A stretch of 64,000 nt of DNA from Natronorubrum daqingense (lineage in GTDB: Archaea; Halobacteriota; Halobacteria; Halobacteriales; Natrialbaceae), in assembly GCF_001971705.1 (NCBI RefSeq), contig NZ_CP019327.1, positions 3,038,001 through 3,102,000 on the forward strand, read 5' to 3'. The position numbers and the translations under genes were made by a program. This document shows positions 17,924 through 26,783 of this stretch, one piece after another (position 1 is the stretch's first letter; the number at the start of each line of letters is the position of its first letter). The notes under the pieces are model-generated. The model was not told the DNA's origin and did not search any database. It saw nothing but the letters and a program-made list of their open reading frames with translations.

Positions 17924-19132
17924 GTGATCGAGACACTGTTACTCGTCGGTATTCTCGTGGCCGTCTTCGTTGGCTACAATATCGGTGGAGCGACCACCGG
18001 TGTCTCGTTTGGACCCGCTGTCGGTGCGCACGTGCTCTCGAAACTCGGAGCCGCCGCGCTGATGTCGGTCTTTTTCTTCCTCGGCGGCTGGATCGTCGGG
18101 CCGGCCGTCGTCGAAACCCTCGGCGAGGACATCGTCCCGGGCGACATTCTGACGCTCGAGGCGGGGATCGGCGTCCTGTTTTTCATCGGCCTCGCGCTGT
18201 TTGCGGGCAATCTGTTCGGCGTTCCGGCCTCGACGTCGATGACCGCGGTCGGTTCCATCGCGGGGCTCGGACTGGCGACGGGGACGCTCGACTGGGCCAC
18301 GATGGGCGAAATCGTCTCGTGGTGGATCGTCGCGCCGATCGTGGCCTTCTGGGTGAGCGGCGTGATCGGTCGCTACTTTTATCCGCAACTCAACGAGTGG
18401 GTCGCTATTTCTCGGCGCGAGACCCACCTGTGGGTGGTCGATCGCTCGTCGACGATTCCGAAGGTCTCGGCAGCGAAGGGGACTGACAAACGCGAGATTA
18501 CCGGCTCGCTGATCGTCGTCGGAATCGGCTGTTACATGGCCTTCAGTTCGGGGGCCAGCAACGTCGCGAACGCCGTCGCGCCGCTCGTCGGCAGTGGCGC
18601 TCTCGAGTTCGAGGACGGTGTCCTCGCGACCTTCTCCAACATGGAGTGGGGAATCATCTTGGCCGGCGTGGCCGTCACCATCGGTGCGTTCACCATCGCC
18701 AGACGGACGCTCGAGACGATGGGGAACGATATTACGAACCTGCCGTTAACGGCGGCGGTCGTCGTCATGACCGTCTCGGCGACGATCGTGACCCTGCTCT
18801 CGGCGATCGGGATTCCGGTCCAGTTGGTGATCGTCGCGACGATGAGCATTATCGGGCTCGGGTGGGGCCGCGCGACTCGGACAACCACGGTAACAGACGC
18901 CGTTCGAGGGAGCGAGCAGACGAGCGTCTCGGTCGGTGCACTCACCACGGAGGAGGAAGGAGAACCCGCACCCGAAATCGGTGAGGAAGAAGCCGAGGAT
19001 ATCCCGAAGGCGTCGGATCTGTTCGATCCGTCGACGACTGCGCGAGTGATCTTAGTCCAAAACTTCGTCCCGGTGCTCGCGACGCTGGGCGCATTCCTAA
19101 CGTTCCGGTTCGTCCCGATCTTCGGCTTTTGA
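17924..19132 (+). CDS. Inorganic phosphate transporter, PiT family
   Basis: A 402-residue membrane permease of the PiT/SLC20 family, starting at GTG 17924. The family repeat is seen twice: GYNIGGATTGVSFGPAVGAH near the N-terminus and GCYMAFSSGASNVANAVAPL in the second half, with FGVPASTSMTAVGSIAG and further helices between. PiT proteins import phosphate (or metal-phosphate) with H+ or Na+. A hydrophilic C-terminal loop rich in Glu (around EEGEPAPEIGEEEAED) precedes the last helix. A close paralogue is on the opposite strand at 20446-21627 and a more distant one at 41157. Confidence 0.93.
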   Translation: MIETLLLVGILVAVFVGYNIGGATTGVSFGPAVGAHVLSKLGAAALMSVFFFLGGWIVGPAVVETLGEDIVPGDILTLEAGIGVLFFIGLALFAGNLFGVPASTSMTAVGSIAGLGLATGTLDWATMGEIVSWWIVAPIVAFWVSGVIGRYFYPQLNEWVAISRRETHLWVVDRSSTIPKVSAAKGTDKREITGSLIVVGIGCYMAFSSGASNVANAVAPLVGSGALEFEDGVLATFSNMEWGIILAGVAVTIGAFTIARRTLETMGNDITNLPLTAAVVVMTVSATIVTLLSAIGIPVQLVIVATMSIIGLGWGRATRTTTVTDAVRGSEQTSVSVGALTTEEEGEPAPEIGEEEAEDIPKASDLFDPSTTARVILVQNFVPVLATLGAFLTFRFVPIFGF

Positions 19133-19284
19133 GTCCAAAGTGTTTCGGTTAACCGTCTCGTCTTTACAGCTAACATGTTTCCGTGTCAGTTGATTCGTCG
19201 AAGTCGGTCGACCACACCGACGTGGGGGAACTCGACTCGAGCAGCGTATTCTGTGACAGAAATCGCCGTCGCTGTCGGTGAACA

Positions 19285-19962
19285 ATGGCGATGAACCCGG
19301 TCCGTGTCGACGCGCTCGTCGACCTCGCGTACGGGGCGTTGATCGTCCTTTCGATCGGCTTGATCGTAACGGGCGAGACGAACGTCGGGATCGCGTTCGG
19401 GATCGGTGTGTTCGCCTCATACGTCGTTCACGTCGTCTGGAAGATGGCTCGGTTCGATCCAGACTGGATGACGCAGGCGGTCGAACAGACCGTCGAGGAG
19501 CAAGTCGAAGCGGTTCAGACCCAGGTCGAGGAAACGGTCGAGAAGCAGGTCGAAGGCGTCCAGGAACAGGTCGAACAGACCGTCGAGAAGCAGGTTGAAG
19601 GCGTCCAGACACAGGTTGAAGAAACGGTCGAAGAGCAGGTCGAAGGTGTCCAGACCCAAGTCGAGGAAACGGTCGAGAAGCAGGTCGAAGGCGTCCAGAC
19701 ACAGGTTGAAGAAACGGTCGAAGAGCAGGTCGAAGGTGTCCAAACCCAAGTCGAGGAAACGGTCGAAGAGCAGGTCGAAGGTGTCCAGACCCAAGTCGAG
19801 GAGGTCGTCGAGCAGTCGGTCGAAGAAACGGTTGAAAGACAGGTCGAAGCAGTCCAGACGCAGGTCGAAGACGTCAAAGAACGCGTCGAACGTCGCCCTC
19901 GAGAGGCCGAAATCGAGGAGATCGTCGAGGGGTCGGTCGGGGACGACGCTGACGAGGAGTGA
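19285..19962 (+). CDS. Membrane-anchored protein with a 15-residue-repeat coiled coil
   Basis: A 225-residue protein of unknown function. Residues 11-30 and about 34-53 form two transmembrane helices; residue 66 onward is a long rod built from seven contiguous 15-residue repeats (typically VEETVEKQVEGVQTQ, to residue 170), an 8-residue break (VEEVVEQS), one more repeat (179-193) and a charged tail. Val occurs at positions 1, 5, 9 and 12 of each unit (steps 4-4-3-4), so the period is a pentadecad, not a heptad. It lies between a PiT permease and a convergent UspA gene, suggesting but not proving a link to phosphate transport. An in-frame ATG two codons later is an alternative start. Confidence 0.85.
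   Translation: MAMNPVRVDALVDLAYGALIVLSIGLIVTGETNVGIAFGIGVFASYVVHVVWKMARFDPDWMTQAVEQTVEEQVEAVQTQVEETVEKQVEGVQEQVEQTVEKQVEGVQTQVEETVEEQVEGVQTQVEETVEKQVEGVQTQVEETVEEQVEGVQTQVEETVEEQVEGVQTQVEEVVEQSVEETVERQVEAVQTQVEDVKERVERRPREAEIEEIVEGSVGDDADEE
19480..19863 (+). repeat. 45-bp in-frame tandem repeats encoding the coiled coil
   Basis: Seven adjacent 45-bp units (19480-19794), then a 24-bp partial unit and one more full unit to 19863. Neighbouring units are nearly identical at the DNA level, indicating recent expansion or gene conversion. Copy number probably varies among strains. Confidence 0.85.
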
Positions 19963-19980
19963 GCGACTGCGCCTGACGGT

Positions 19981-20409
19981 CTAGCGAACGATCACGACCG
20001 GTACGGGTGCTCGCTTCGACACCGTCTCGGCGACGTTGCCGACCAGAAACCGGCGCGTCGCGCGGTCCCAGTCGGAGCCGTGACTGCCGATGACGATCGT
20101 CTCGTAGTCCTCGGCGCGGTCAATGATGTTCCGGGCCGGATGACCGACGCCGACGACCGTTTCGATCTCACGATCCCGGTCGTCGGCAATCGCCTGTGCT
20201 CGCTCGAACACCGACTCGGCGCGTTCGGCGGCCGCCTCCTCGAGGTCGTCCTCGAGGGTTAGTCCAACGGCGTCACCCATCATCATCGACGGGACGCCGA
20301 CGACGTGGAGGACGGTGACGTCCGCGTCGGGGTAGTTGTCGAGTGCGTACTCGAGGGCTCGACCGGCGTGTTCGGAATCGTCGACGGGGACGAGGATCGT
20401 CGAGAGCAT
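19981..20409 (-). CDS. UspA-type universal stress protein
   Basis: A 142-residue single Usp domain: TILVPVDDSEHAGRALEYAL at the start, DADVTVLHVV as strand 2, and the nucleotide-binding pattern IGSHGSDWDRATRRFLVGNV then AETV near the end. The Gly-x2-Gly-x9-Gly(S/T) type motif is essentially intact, predicting ATP binding. It lies 36 bases downstream of the PiT gene at 20446 and in the same direction, so they are likely co-transcribed; UspA proteins are often encoded beside transporters. It is convergent with the coiled-coil gene. Confidence 0.92.
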   Translation of the reverse strand: MLSTILVPVDDSEHAGRALEYALDNYPDADVTVLHVVGVPSMMMGDAVGLTLEDDLEEAAAERAESVFERAQAIADDRDREIETVVGVGHPARNIIDRAEDYETIVIGSHGSDWDRATRRFLVGNVAETVSKRAPVPVVIVR

Positions 20410-20445
20410 ACGGGAAGGTACGACGGCCAGCGCCTAAATCCCCAG

Positions 20446-21627
20446 TCAGGCGACGCCCGGAAGGAGCGTGAAAAATCCGTAGGCCAGTATCGTCGACATC
20501 GACGGGCCGATGATCCACATCGAGAGGTACTTGATTACGGCTCGCGGGTTGAACAGGTCGCCGGCGTCGAGCACTTCCTCGGGTTCTTCCTCACCGATCG
20601 GCGGTGATGGTTCGCCTTCCATCTCCTCGGCCGTGATCGCCCCCGGAACGATTTCTCGTTCCGTAACCTCGCTGTCGCGGGTGACCGCCTCGCGGACGGT
20701 GATCGGTCGGGTCGCCCGACCCCAGCCGATGCCGACGATGGTCATCACTGTCGCCATCACGAGGCTGATCGGGATCCCGATGTACGAGAGTGCGGTCGTG
20801 ATCGACGACGCCGTCACCATGACGAACAGCGCCGCGAGAAGCGGGATGTCGCTCAGTTCGCCGCCGACCGATTCCATCGTTCGCCGGGCGATGGTGAACC
20901 CACCGAGTCCGATCGCGAGCGTGGCGATAACGACCGCGGTGTTGACCTCGAGTCCGGCTTCGCCGACCAGCGGCGCAGCGGCGTTCGGGACGTTGCTCGC
21001 GCCGGCGCTGAACGCCATGTAACAGCCGACGGCGAACACGACGACCGTGGTCCCGACCTCCGATCGCGTCGTGTTCGGGCCGAGCGCTACCGTCGGAATC
21101 GAGCCCCGTCGCTCGAGAGCCAGTAACGGGCCCTCCGTCTTCTCGATCGTCACCCGCTGATTGACGGCCGGATAGATGTACCGGCCGATAATGCCGCCGA
21201 TCCAGAAGCCGATAATCGGCGTGACGATCCACCACGAGATAATTTCGGTCATCGTCGCGTAGTTTAGCGTGCCGGTCGCTAACCCGAGGCCGGCGATCGC
21301 GCCGACGGTCGTCATCGACGTCGGGACGGGGACGCCGAAGATGTTGGCCACGAGGATTCCCAATCCGATGAAAAAGAGCACGGCGACGCCGGCGGATAAC
21401 GTGAGATCGATCGTGATAATGCCCTCGCTGAGCGTTTCCATGACGTTCTGTCCGACGCTAATCCCGCCGAGAAAGACGAACGCGGTCATGATCGCTGCCG
21501 CTGCGGTTTTCGAGACGATTCCGGCACCGACGGCGGGGCCCCACGTGATCCCTGTCGACGAACCGCCGATATTGAAGCCGACGAAAATCGACGCGATGAC
21601 TCCAATCAGCAGAAGCGTTTCGACCAT
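20446..21627 (-). CDS. Inorganic phosphate transporter, PiT family
   Basis: A 393-residue PiT permease, closely related to the one at 17924 (same start MVETLLLIGVIASIFVGFN versus MIETLLLVGILVAVFVGYN). The repeats are FNIGGSSTGITWGPAVGAG and GCYMAFSAGASNVPNAAAPL, and the same Glu-rich loop (EGEPSPPIGEEEPEE) lies before the last helix. It leads a likely two-gene unit with the downstream UspA gene. An AT-rich GATATTT at about 21655 on the minus strand is a possible TATA box. Two such permeases facing each other suggest a duplication by inversion. Confidence 0.93.
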   Translation of the reverse strand: MVETLLLIGVIASIFVGFNIGGSSTGITWGPAVGAGIVSKTAAAAIMTAFVFLGGISVGQNVMETLSEGIITIDLTLSAGVAVLFFIGLGILVANIFGVPVPTSMTTVGAIAGLGLATGTLNYATMTEIISWWIVTPIIGFWIGGIIGRYIYPAVNQRVTIEKTEGPLLALERRGSIPTVALGPNTTRSEVGTTVVVFAVGCYMAFSAGASNVPNAAAPLVGEAGLEVNTAVVIATLAIGLGGFTIARRTMESVGGELSDIPLLAALFVMVTASSITTALSYIGIPISLVMATVMTIVGIGWGRATRPITVREAVTRDSEVTEREIVPGAITAEEMEGEPSPPIGEEEPEEVLDAGDLFNPRAVIKYLSMWIIGPSMSTILAYGFFTLLPGVA

Positions 21628-21756
21628 CTACGAATTATACGAGTGTATTCCTGAAATATCTACTGGAGAGACAACGTTGGCTACTTGAACCATTCGTGTA
21701 ACCTATACAATCAAAGCGAGGATACACTTTCGTCGCGTTTCGGTTCGGGAACCACC

Positions 21757-23613
21757 TCACACCCCCCAGAAGAACGCGATTCCGAGCACGGTTACGATCG
21801 ACAACAGCAACTGCAGCGGTGCGCCGACGCGGAAGTAATCGCTGAACTTGTATCCGCCGGGGCCGTAGACGAATAGATTTGTCTGGTAGCCGATCGGCCC
21901 GAGAAAGGCCGTACTGGCAGCAAACGTGACCGCGAGGACGAACGCGAAGGGATTCGCGCCGATACCCGCCGCGGCGGCCGCTGCGACCGGGATCAAGAGG
22001 ACGACGCTCGCGTTGTTACTGATCAGTTCCGTAATCAGCCCCGTCACGATGTAAAACAGCCACAGGACCACGATCGTCGGCAGAAAGCCTGCCGTCTCGA
22101 CGACGAGAAAGGCGAGGTAGGCGGCCGCACCCGACTGCTCGAGTGCGATCCCGAGCGGGATCACGCCCGCCAGCAGGAAGATGATGTCCCACTCGACGGC
22201 GTCGTACATTTCGTTTGGCTCGAGGACGCCCGTGACGATCATCGCGACGACGCCGGCGAGCGCCGAGAGGAGGATGGGGTAAATCTCGAGAGCGGCAACG
22301 GCGACGACGCCGATCATGATGGCGATGGCGATCGGCGCTTTGGCGGCCCGATAGTCGGGTTGGGGCGGTTCGCGAGCGACGATCACGTCGTCGCGCCTCG
22401 AGAGCCGATCCAGTGTATCGGAGGGCGCTTGCACGAGCAACGTGTCACCAACGTCGAGGCGTCGACCGACGATCCGCTCGCCGATCAGTTCGCCGTGGCG
22501 GCGAAGTCCGAGGACGGCGGCGCCGAACTCCTCGCGAAACGCTTCGGGGTCCAGTCGTTCGCCGACGAGTCGCGAGTCGAGCGAGACGACCAGTTCGGTG
22601 ATACTGCCGTCGCCATCCTCGGAGGACAGTTCTGCCGTCGAGGTCGGGCGCCCGACTGGCTCGACGCCGAACGCGTCCTCGAGCATCGTGATCGCGTCTC
22701 GATCTGTCCGGACGACGAGAATGTCGCCTTCGACGAGTTGGGTGTCACGACCCGGTGCGATCGCCCGATCGCCGTCGCGGACGACCTGCACGATATCGAT
22801 TTCGGGACCAAACTTGGAGGTCGCGTTCCCGACCGTCGACCCGGCGAGTGGCGAGCCCGCCACGACGGCCACGTCGGCGAGGTAGTCGCCGACCTCGTAG
22901 GACTCGAGGTAGTCCGCCTGTGGGGGCACGCGTTCGGGGATGAGGTAGTGGCCGACGAAGATCAGGTAGAGCGAGCCGACGACGACGACGATGGCACCTA
23001 ACTGGGTGAACTCGAACATCGAGAACTGGTGGAGTTCGGCGTAGTCCTCTCCGAGGCGGCCGCTGATGTCGCTCGCGAGGATGTTCGTGGACGTGCCGAT
23101 GAGCGTGAGCATGCCGCCGACTTGGGAGGCGTAGGACAGCGGAATGAGGAGCTTCGACGGCGACGTGTTCCCGCGGTTCGCGACGTCGGAGACGACCGGG
23201 ACCAACAACGCGACGACCGGCGTGTTGTTGAGAAACCCGGAGACGGGTGCGCTGGCGAGGGTAGTCGCAAACAACTGTTTCCGGACGTTGTCGCCCGCGA
23301 ATGCAGCCATTCGTCGGCCGACCGCTTGGACGATCCCCGTCCGGGCGACGCCGCCACTGAGGATGAGCATCGCGAGCACTGTGATCGTCGCGTCGTTCGC
23401 GAATCCGGAGATGCCGGTGCTCGGGTCGATCCCCGTCCAGGGCTCGAGGACGACGAGGACCACGATCAACAAGATCGCGGTGACGTCGATCGGCAGTCGC
23501 TCGGTGACGAAGAGGACGAGTGCCAGCCCGACGACGCCAAAGACGACGAGCATGTCGCTCGTCAGTTCCGGTTGAGTGGTCGCTTCCTGAGCGAGGAGAA
23601 CCCCTGACGACAT
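21757..23613 (-). CDS. SLC13/DASS-family permease with central TrkA-C domains
   Basis: A 618-residue membrane protein. The start at 23613 (MSSGVLLAQEA) is chosen because the first helix (MLVVFGVVGLALVLFVTERL) follows soon after and the upstream 48 residues look non-coding. Helices 1-5 with SGFLNNTPVVALLVP, two RCK-C/TrkA-C domains (about residues 260-350 and 370-450, for example VRDGDRAIAPGRDTQLVEGD), then a second helical half with ELISNNASVVLLIPVA. Such proteins move anions such as dicarboxylates, sulfate or phosphate with Na+, gated through ligand binding at the RCK-C domains. Near two phosphate permeases, an anion role fits; substrate is uncertain. Confidence 0.9.
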   Translation of the reverse strand: MSSGVLLAQEATTQPELTSDMLVVFGVVGLALVLFVTERLPIDVTAILLIVVLVVLEPWTGIDPSTGISGFANDATITVLAMLILSGGVARTGIVQAVGRRMAAFAGDNVRKQLFATTLASAPVSGFLNNTPVVALLVPVVSDVANRGNTSPSKLLIPLSYASQVGGMLTLIGTSTNILASDISGRLGEDYAELHQFSMFEFTQLGAIVVVVGSLYLIFVGHYLIPERVPPQADYLESYEVGDYLADVAVVAGSPLAGSTVGNATSKFGPEIDIVQVVRDGDRAIAPGRDTQLVEGDILVVRTDRDAITMLEDAFGVEPVGRPTSTAELSSEDGDGSITELVVSLDSRLVGERLDPEAFREEFGAAVLGLRRHGELIGERIVGRRLDVGDTLLVQAPSDTLDRLSRRDDVIVAREPPQPDYRAAKAPIAIAIMIGVVAVAALEIYPILLSALAGVVAMIVTGVLEPNEMYDAVEWDIIFLLAGVIPLGIALEQSGAAAYLAFLVVETAGFLPTIVVLWLFYIVTGLITELISNNASVVLLIPVAAAAAAGIGANPFAFVLAVTFAASTAFLGPIGYQTNLFVYGPGGYKFSDYFRVGAPLQLLLSIVTVLGIAFFWGV

Positions 23614-23803
23614 TCGACTAGTTCGATCTTCAATAGCCCGTCCTGTAGTCTCTCTGCACGAATGCCAGACTGTTCGGGTTCCGTAGGCGTCGCTGACGAC
23701 TCGAGTGACACGCCGCTGCGACGGTCTGGCGTTCGCGGACGGCAGCTGAACAGACACTGTTCGCCGTTCGTCCGGTTCGGCCGACGCCGGCTGCTTCCGG
23801 AGG

Positions 23804-23810
23804 CTTTAGG
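23804..23810 (+). promoter_or_regulatory. TATA box for hisA
   Basis: CTTTAGG is 25-31 bases before ATG 23835, with a pyrimidine-rich stretch leading to the start. Confidence 0.45.
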
Positions 23811-23834
23811 CGCGCCCCCACCCTCCGCCCCCTC

Positions 23835-24566
23835 ATGAGCACGTTTCCGACGTTCGAAGTCCTCCCCGCCGTCGATTTGCAGGACGGCGAGGTCGTCCAG
23901 CTCGTCCAGGGCGAACGCGGCACCGAGAAGACCTACGGCGACCCCGTCGAGGCAGCCCACCGCTGGATCGACGCGGGGGCGAACTCGCTGCACCTTGTCG
24001 ACCTCGACGGCGCGTTCGACGGCGAGCGAGGGAACGCCGACGCCATCGACGCCGTCCTCGAGGCCGTCGACGTGCCGACCCAACTCGGCGGGGGTATCCG
24101 CACGGCCGCGGACGCCATCGACCTGCTCGAGCGGGGCGTCGACCGCGTCATCCTCGGCACTGCGGCGGTCGAGAACCCCGATATCGTCGCCGAGATCAGC
24201 GAGGACCACCCCGACAGCGTCGTCGTCAGTCTGGACGCGAAAGACGGCGAGGTCGTCGTCGAGGGCTGGACCGAAGGTGCCGGTATTTCGCCCGTCGAAG
24301 CCGCCGAGCGCTACGAGGAACTGGGTGCTGCGGCGATTTTGTTTACCAATGTCGACGTCGAGGGACGACTCGAGGGCGTGGCCACCGAACCGGTCAGAGA
24401 ACTGGTCGAGGCGACCGACGTTCCGATCATTGCCAGCGGCGGCGTCGCGACGCTCGAGGACGTGCAGGCACTCGAGTCGGCTGGTGCCTCGGCTGTGGTC
24501 GTCGGCAGTGCGCTGTACGAGGGGAAGTTCTCGCTCGAGGACGCTCAAAACGCAATTGGTGAGTGA
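23835..24566 (+). CDS. hisA: Phosphoribosylformimino-5-aminoimidazole carboxamide ribotide isomerase
   Basis: A 243-residue TIM barrel of standard HisA length. The N-terminal phosphate-site half reads VLPAVDLQDGEVVQLVQGE with the catalytic Asp in AVDL, followed by LHLVDLDGAFDG and LGGGIRT; the second half has IIASGGVATLEDV with the other phosphate loop. It catalyses the Amadori rearrangement of ProFAR to PRFAR in histidine biosynthesis. HisF is distinguished by its cyclase residues and start, so HisA is the better call. hisB and hisG are elsewhere in the window, showing that his genes are scattered in this genome. Confidence 0.96.
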   Translation: MSTFPTFEVLPAVDLQDGEVVQLVQGERGTEKTYGDPVEAAHRWIDAGANSLHLVDLDGAFDGERGNADAIDAVLEAVDVPTQLGGGIRTAADAIDLLERGVDRVILGTAAVENPDIVAEISEDHPDSVVVSLDAKDGEVVVEGWTEGAGISPVEAAERYEELGAAAILFTNVDVEGRLEGVATEPVRELVEATDVPIIASGGVATLEDVQALESAGASAVVVGSALYEGKFSLEDAQNAIGE

Positions 24567-24627
24567 ATTCCAGGGTCGACTGTTCCGTTTTATTGTCGAT
24601 TCGCGTGTCCTCGAGTCCGACTCTCTC

Positions 24628-24707
24628 GTTTCGAGGACGACTGTTCCGTTTCGAGGACGACTCCTTCGTTTCGAGTCCGACTGTTCCGTTTCGAGGACGA
24701 CTCGAGC
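24628..24707. repeat. 20-bp tandem repeat, four copies
   Basis: GTTTCGAGGACGACTGTTCC is repeated at 24628, 24648, 24668 and 24688 with a few substitutions, and more degenerate units appear to extend back toward 24580. It lies 28 bases before the dispersed core at 24736. Confidence 0.85.
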
Positions 24708-24735
24708 GAGTTACTGCTGCTGTTGCTGGCGGCAA

Positions 24736-24791
24736 TGATTTCCACAACCTCCCCAGCCGATTCGCTCGTTACACTCGCTCATCCCTCGCAC
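24736..24791. repeat. Dispersed intergenic core repeat, copy A
   Basis: Starts TGATTTCCACAACCTCCCCA and ends with CATCCCTCGCAC; copy B is at 49562-49625. I recall similar strings being common between genes in Natrialba-group haloarchaea, but could not check. Confidence 0.7.
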
Positions 24792-25097
24792 GGGGTTCTC
24801 AGCCGTCCTCACTCTCGCTCGGACGGCTGACAGCGCGCGCCACGTAGATGCACCGTGGGCACACAGCTTGGCCGGGAGCACGGCTCGAGCAACGCGAGAG
24901 TCGTGCGACCCGGCGGAAGAGCAAGCTCTTCCGAGCATCGCAAACGCTACGCGTTCGCTCAACGGGGAAGGGCAGGCGGTTTACCGGTACTCACCGCGAG
25001 TGAGTCCGAAGGACGAACGAGCGGGCCGACGACTGACGTGAAGTGAGCAACGCGAACGAAACGGAAGGAGGAGTGCTTTTAATCGAATTTTTGCCGA

Positions 25098-25118
25098 GGG
25101 TGCGCCAAAGGCGCACCC
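25098..25118. repeat. Perfect hairpin next to the trkH 3' end
   Basis: GGGTGCGCC, loop AAA, GGCGCACCC. It is 17 bases beyond the trkH stop on the minus strand. A-rich rather than U-rich sequence follows on the minus strand, so it is not a classic terminator but may protect the transcript end. Confidence 0.6.
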
Positions 25119-25134
25119 GCAGCGCAAAACTTCG

Positions 25135-26667
25135 TTAGGACTTCCAAAAGGCCGGCGTCAGCAACACGAGCACGGGGATGATCTCGATGCGACCGATCCA
25201 CATCATGACGATCATGATGGTCCGCGTGGTGACGGGGAAGCCGGCGTAGTTGTCCATCGGGCCGGCCATCCCGAACGCGGGGCCGATGTTGAGGAAGATC
25301 GAGCCCGACGCGCTGATGGCTTCGAATTCGGTGACGCTGGGGTCGCTAAAGCGGGCCGCGTCGACGACGACGACGACCGTCAGCAGGAAGAAGATGACGA
25401 GCACGAGCAGGATGTAGGCGTAGATGTCGCGGATGGTGTCTTCGTCGACGACGGTGTCGCCGAGTCGAATCGGGCGGACGGCCTCCGGGTGAACCGAGAG
25501 GAAGAGATTTCGCCGGAACGCCTTGAGCGTCACCAGCCACCGCAGGGACTTGATCGAGCAGGTCGTCGACCCGGCCATCCCGCCGATGAACATGCTGAAA
25601 AAGAGGACGAACGTCGCCCCGGAGGGCCATTCGCCGAAATCGGCGGAGGCGTACCCCGTCGTCGTCACCAGCGAGACGACGTTGAACAGGCCGTGTCTGA
25701 CCGTCTCCTCGAGCGTGCCATCGATCGTCGGGTCGATCCAGAGGACGGCCGCGACGAGCGCGCTGAACCCGACGAGGATACCGACGTAGAAGCGAAACTC
25801 TTCGGACTGGAACGGGTGACTGAACTCGCCTTGCGTGATGTAATAGAGCAAGACGAAGTTGGTCGCGCCGAGGATCATGAAGGGCATGATCGCCCACTGG
25901 ACGGCGGGCGAGAACGCGCCGATGCTCTCGGGTTCGGGCGAGAAGCCGGCCGTCGCGACGCTGGTCATCGCGTGGGAAACGGCGTTGAAGAGGTCCATGT
26001 TGCCGTCGAATCCGAGGAGGTGCAGTCCGTAGAAGGTCGCCGCGGCGAGGACGGTGAGGCCGACGTACAGCCCCCAGATGAGCCGCGCGGTTTCGTCGAG
26101 GTGGGGCCTGAGTTTGCGGACGTTTCTGGTCTGGGTTTCAGTCTCCATCAACTGGGCACCACCGACCATCAGGTTCGAGAGGAGGCCGATGGCGACGACA
26201 AGGATCCCGAGGCCGCCGAGCCACTGGATCAACTGCCGCCAGAGCAGGATCGCTCGAGACTGATTTTCGAAGTCCCAGCCGCTCATCACGGTGGCTCCGG
26301 TCGTCGTGAGTCCGCTCGTGCTCTCGAAGAGGGCGTTGACGAGGCCGCCGACCGGTGCCGAAAACGCGGACGCTGCGGGTGCTCCGACGCCGACGAGATA
26401 GAAGGGAATCGCCCCGACGACGGCGACGCTGAGCCACGTCAACGCGACCATCAAAAACGCCTCTCGCTGTTTCAGTTCGCGCTCGTCGCTCAGGTGCTCG
26501 AGGCCGAGTCCGACGACGATGGTGGCGGCGACAGCGGCGGCGAAGGGGAGCGTGCTATCGCCGTCGAACACTGCCAGTAAGAGCGGGGCGGAAAGCGGGA
26601 CGGCGAGCCACTTCAACACCGTCCCGGTGAGGCTGCAACTCGAGCGCCAGTCGACACGAATCCCCAT
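25135..26667 (-). CDS. trkH: TrkH family potassium uptake protein
   Basis: A 510-residue K+ channel-like membrane subunit with about ten helices and P-loops. Filter-type segments are visible, such as STSGLTTTGATV, the stretch around SHAMTSVATAGFSPEP, VSLVTTTGYASADFG and ASGSIFLNIGPAFGMAG, with the conserved glycines after TTG/TAG. It forms the membrane part of Trk/Ktr K+ uptake, central to salt-in osmoadaptation of haloarchaea. The NAD-binding TrkA partner is not adjacent. Start at 26667 gives a soluble lead (MGIRVDWRSS) before the first helix, normal for haloarchaeal TrkH. Confidence 0.94.
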   Translation of the reverse strand: MGIRVDWRSSCSLTGTVLKWLAVPLSAPLLLAVFDGDSTLPFAAAVAATIVVGLGLEHLSDERELKQREAFLMVALTWLSVAVVGAIPFYLVGVGAPAASAFSAPVGGLVNALFESTSGLTTTGATVMSGWDFENQSRAILLWRQLIQWLGGLGILVVAIGLLSNLMVGGAQLMETETQTRNVRKLRPHLDETARLIWGLYVGLTVLAAATFYGLHLLGFDGNMDLFNAVSHAMTSVATAGFSPEPESIGAFSPAVQWAIMPFMILGATNFVLLYYITQGEFSHPFQSEEFRFYVGILVGFSALVAAVLWIDPTIDGTLEETVRHGLFNVVSLVTTTGYASADFGEWPSGATFVLFFSMFIGGMAGSTTCSIKSLRWLVTLKAFRRNLFLSVHPEAVRPIRLGDTVVDEDTIRDIYAYILLVLVIFFLLTVVVVVDAARFSDPSVTEFEAISASGSIFLNIGPAFGMAGPMDNYAGFPVTTRTIMIVMMWIGRIEIIPVLVLLTPAFWKS

Positions 26668-26783
26668 CGAGTGACTGTGATTGGGTGCGGCGGGGCATTA
26701 ATCGGTTCGGAACGAAGCGAGAGGCTGTCTTGGTTCTGTAATCGGCCACAGGCGGTGTGTGGGGACCTCGAGTTAGCTCGCAG

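Larger units (their letters stand above)
24567..25134. other. Repeat-rich gene-free stretch between hisA and trkH
   Basis: About 570 bases with no gene. It holds a 20-bp tandem array, a dispersed core also found at 49562, several short inverted repeats (for example GAAGAGCAAGCTCTTCC near 24913) and a 9-bp perfect hairpin beside the trkH stop. The stretch looks like accreted haloarchaeal intergenic repeat material. Confidence 0.6.
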
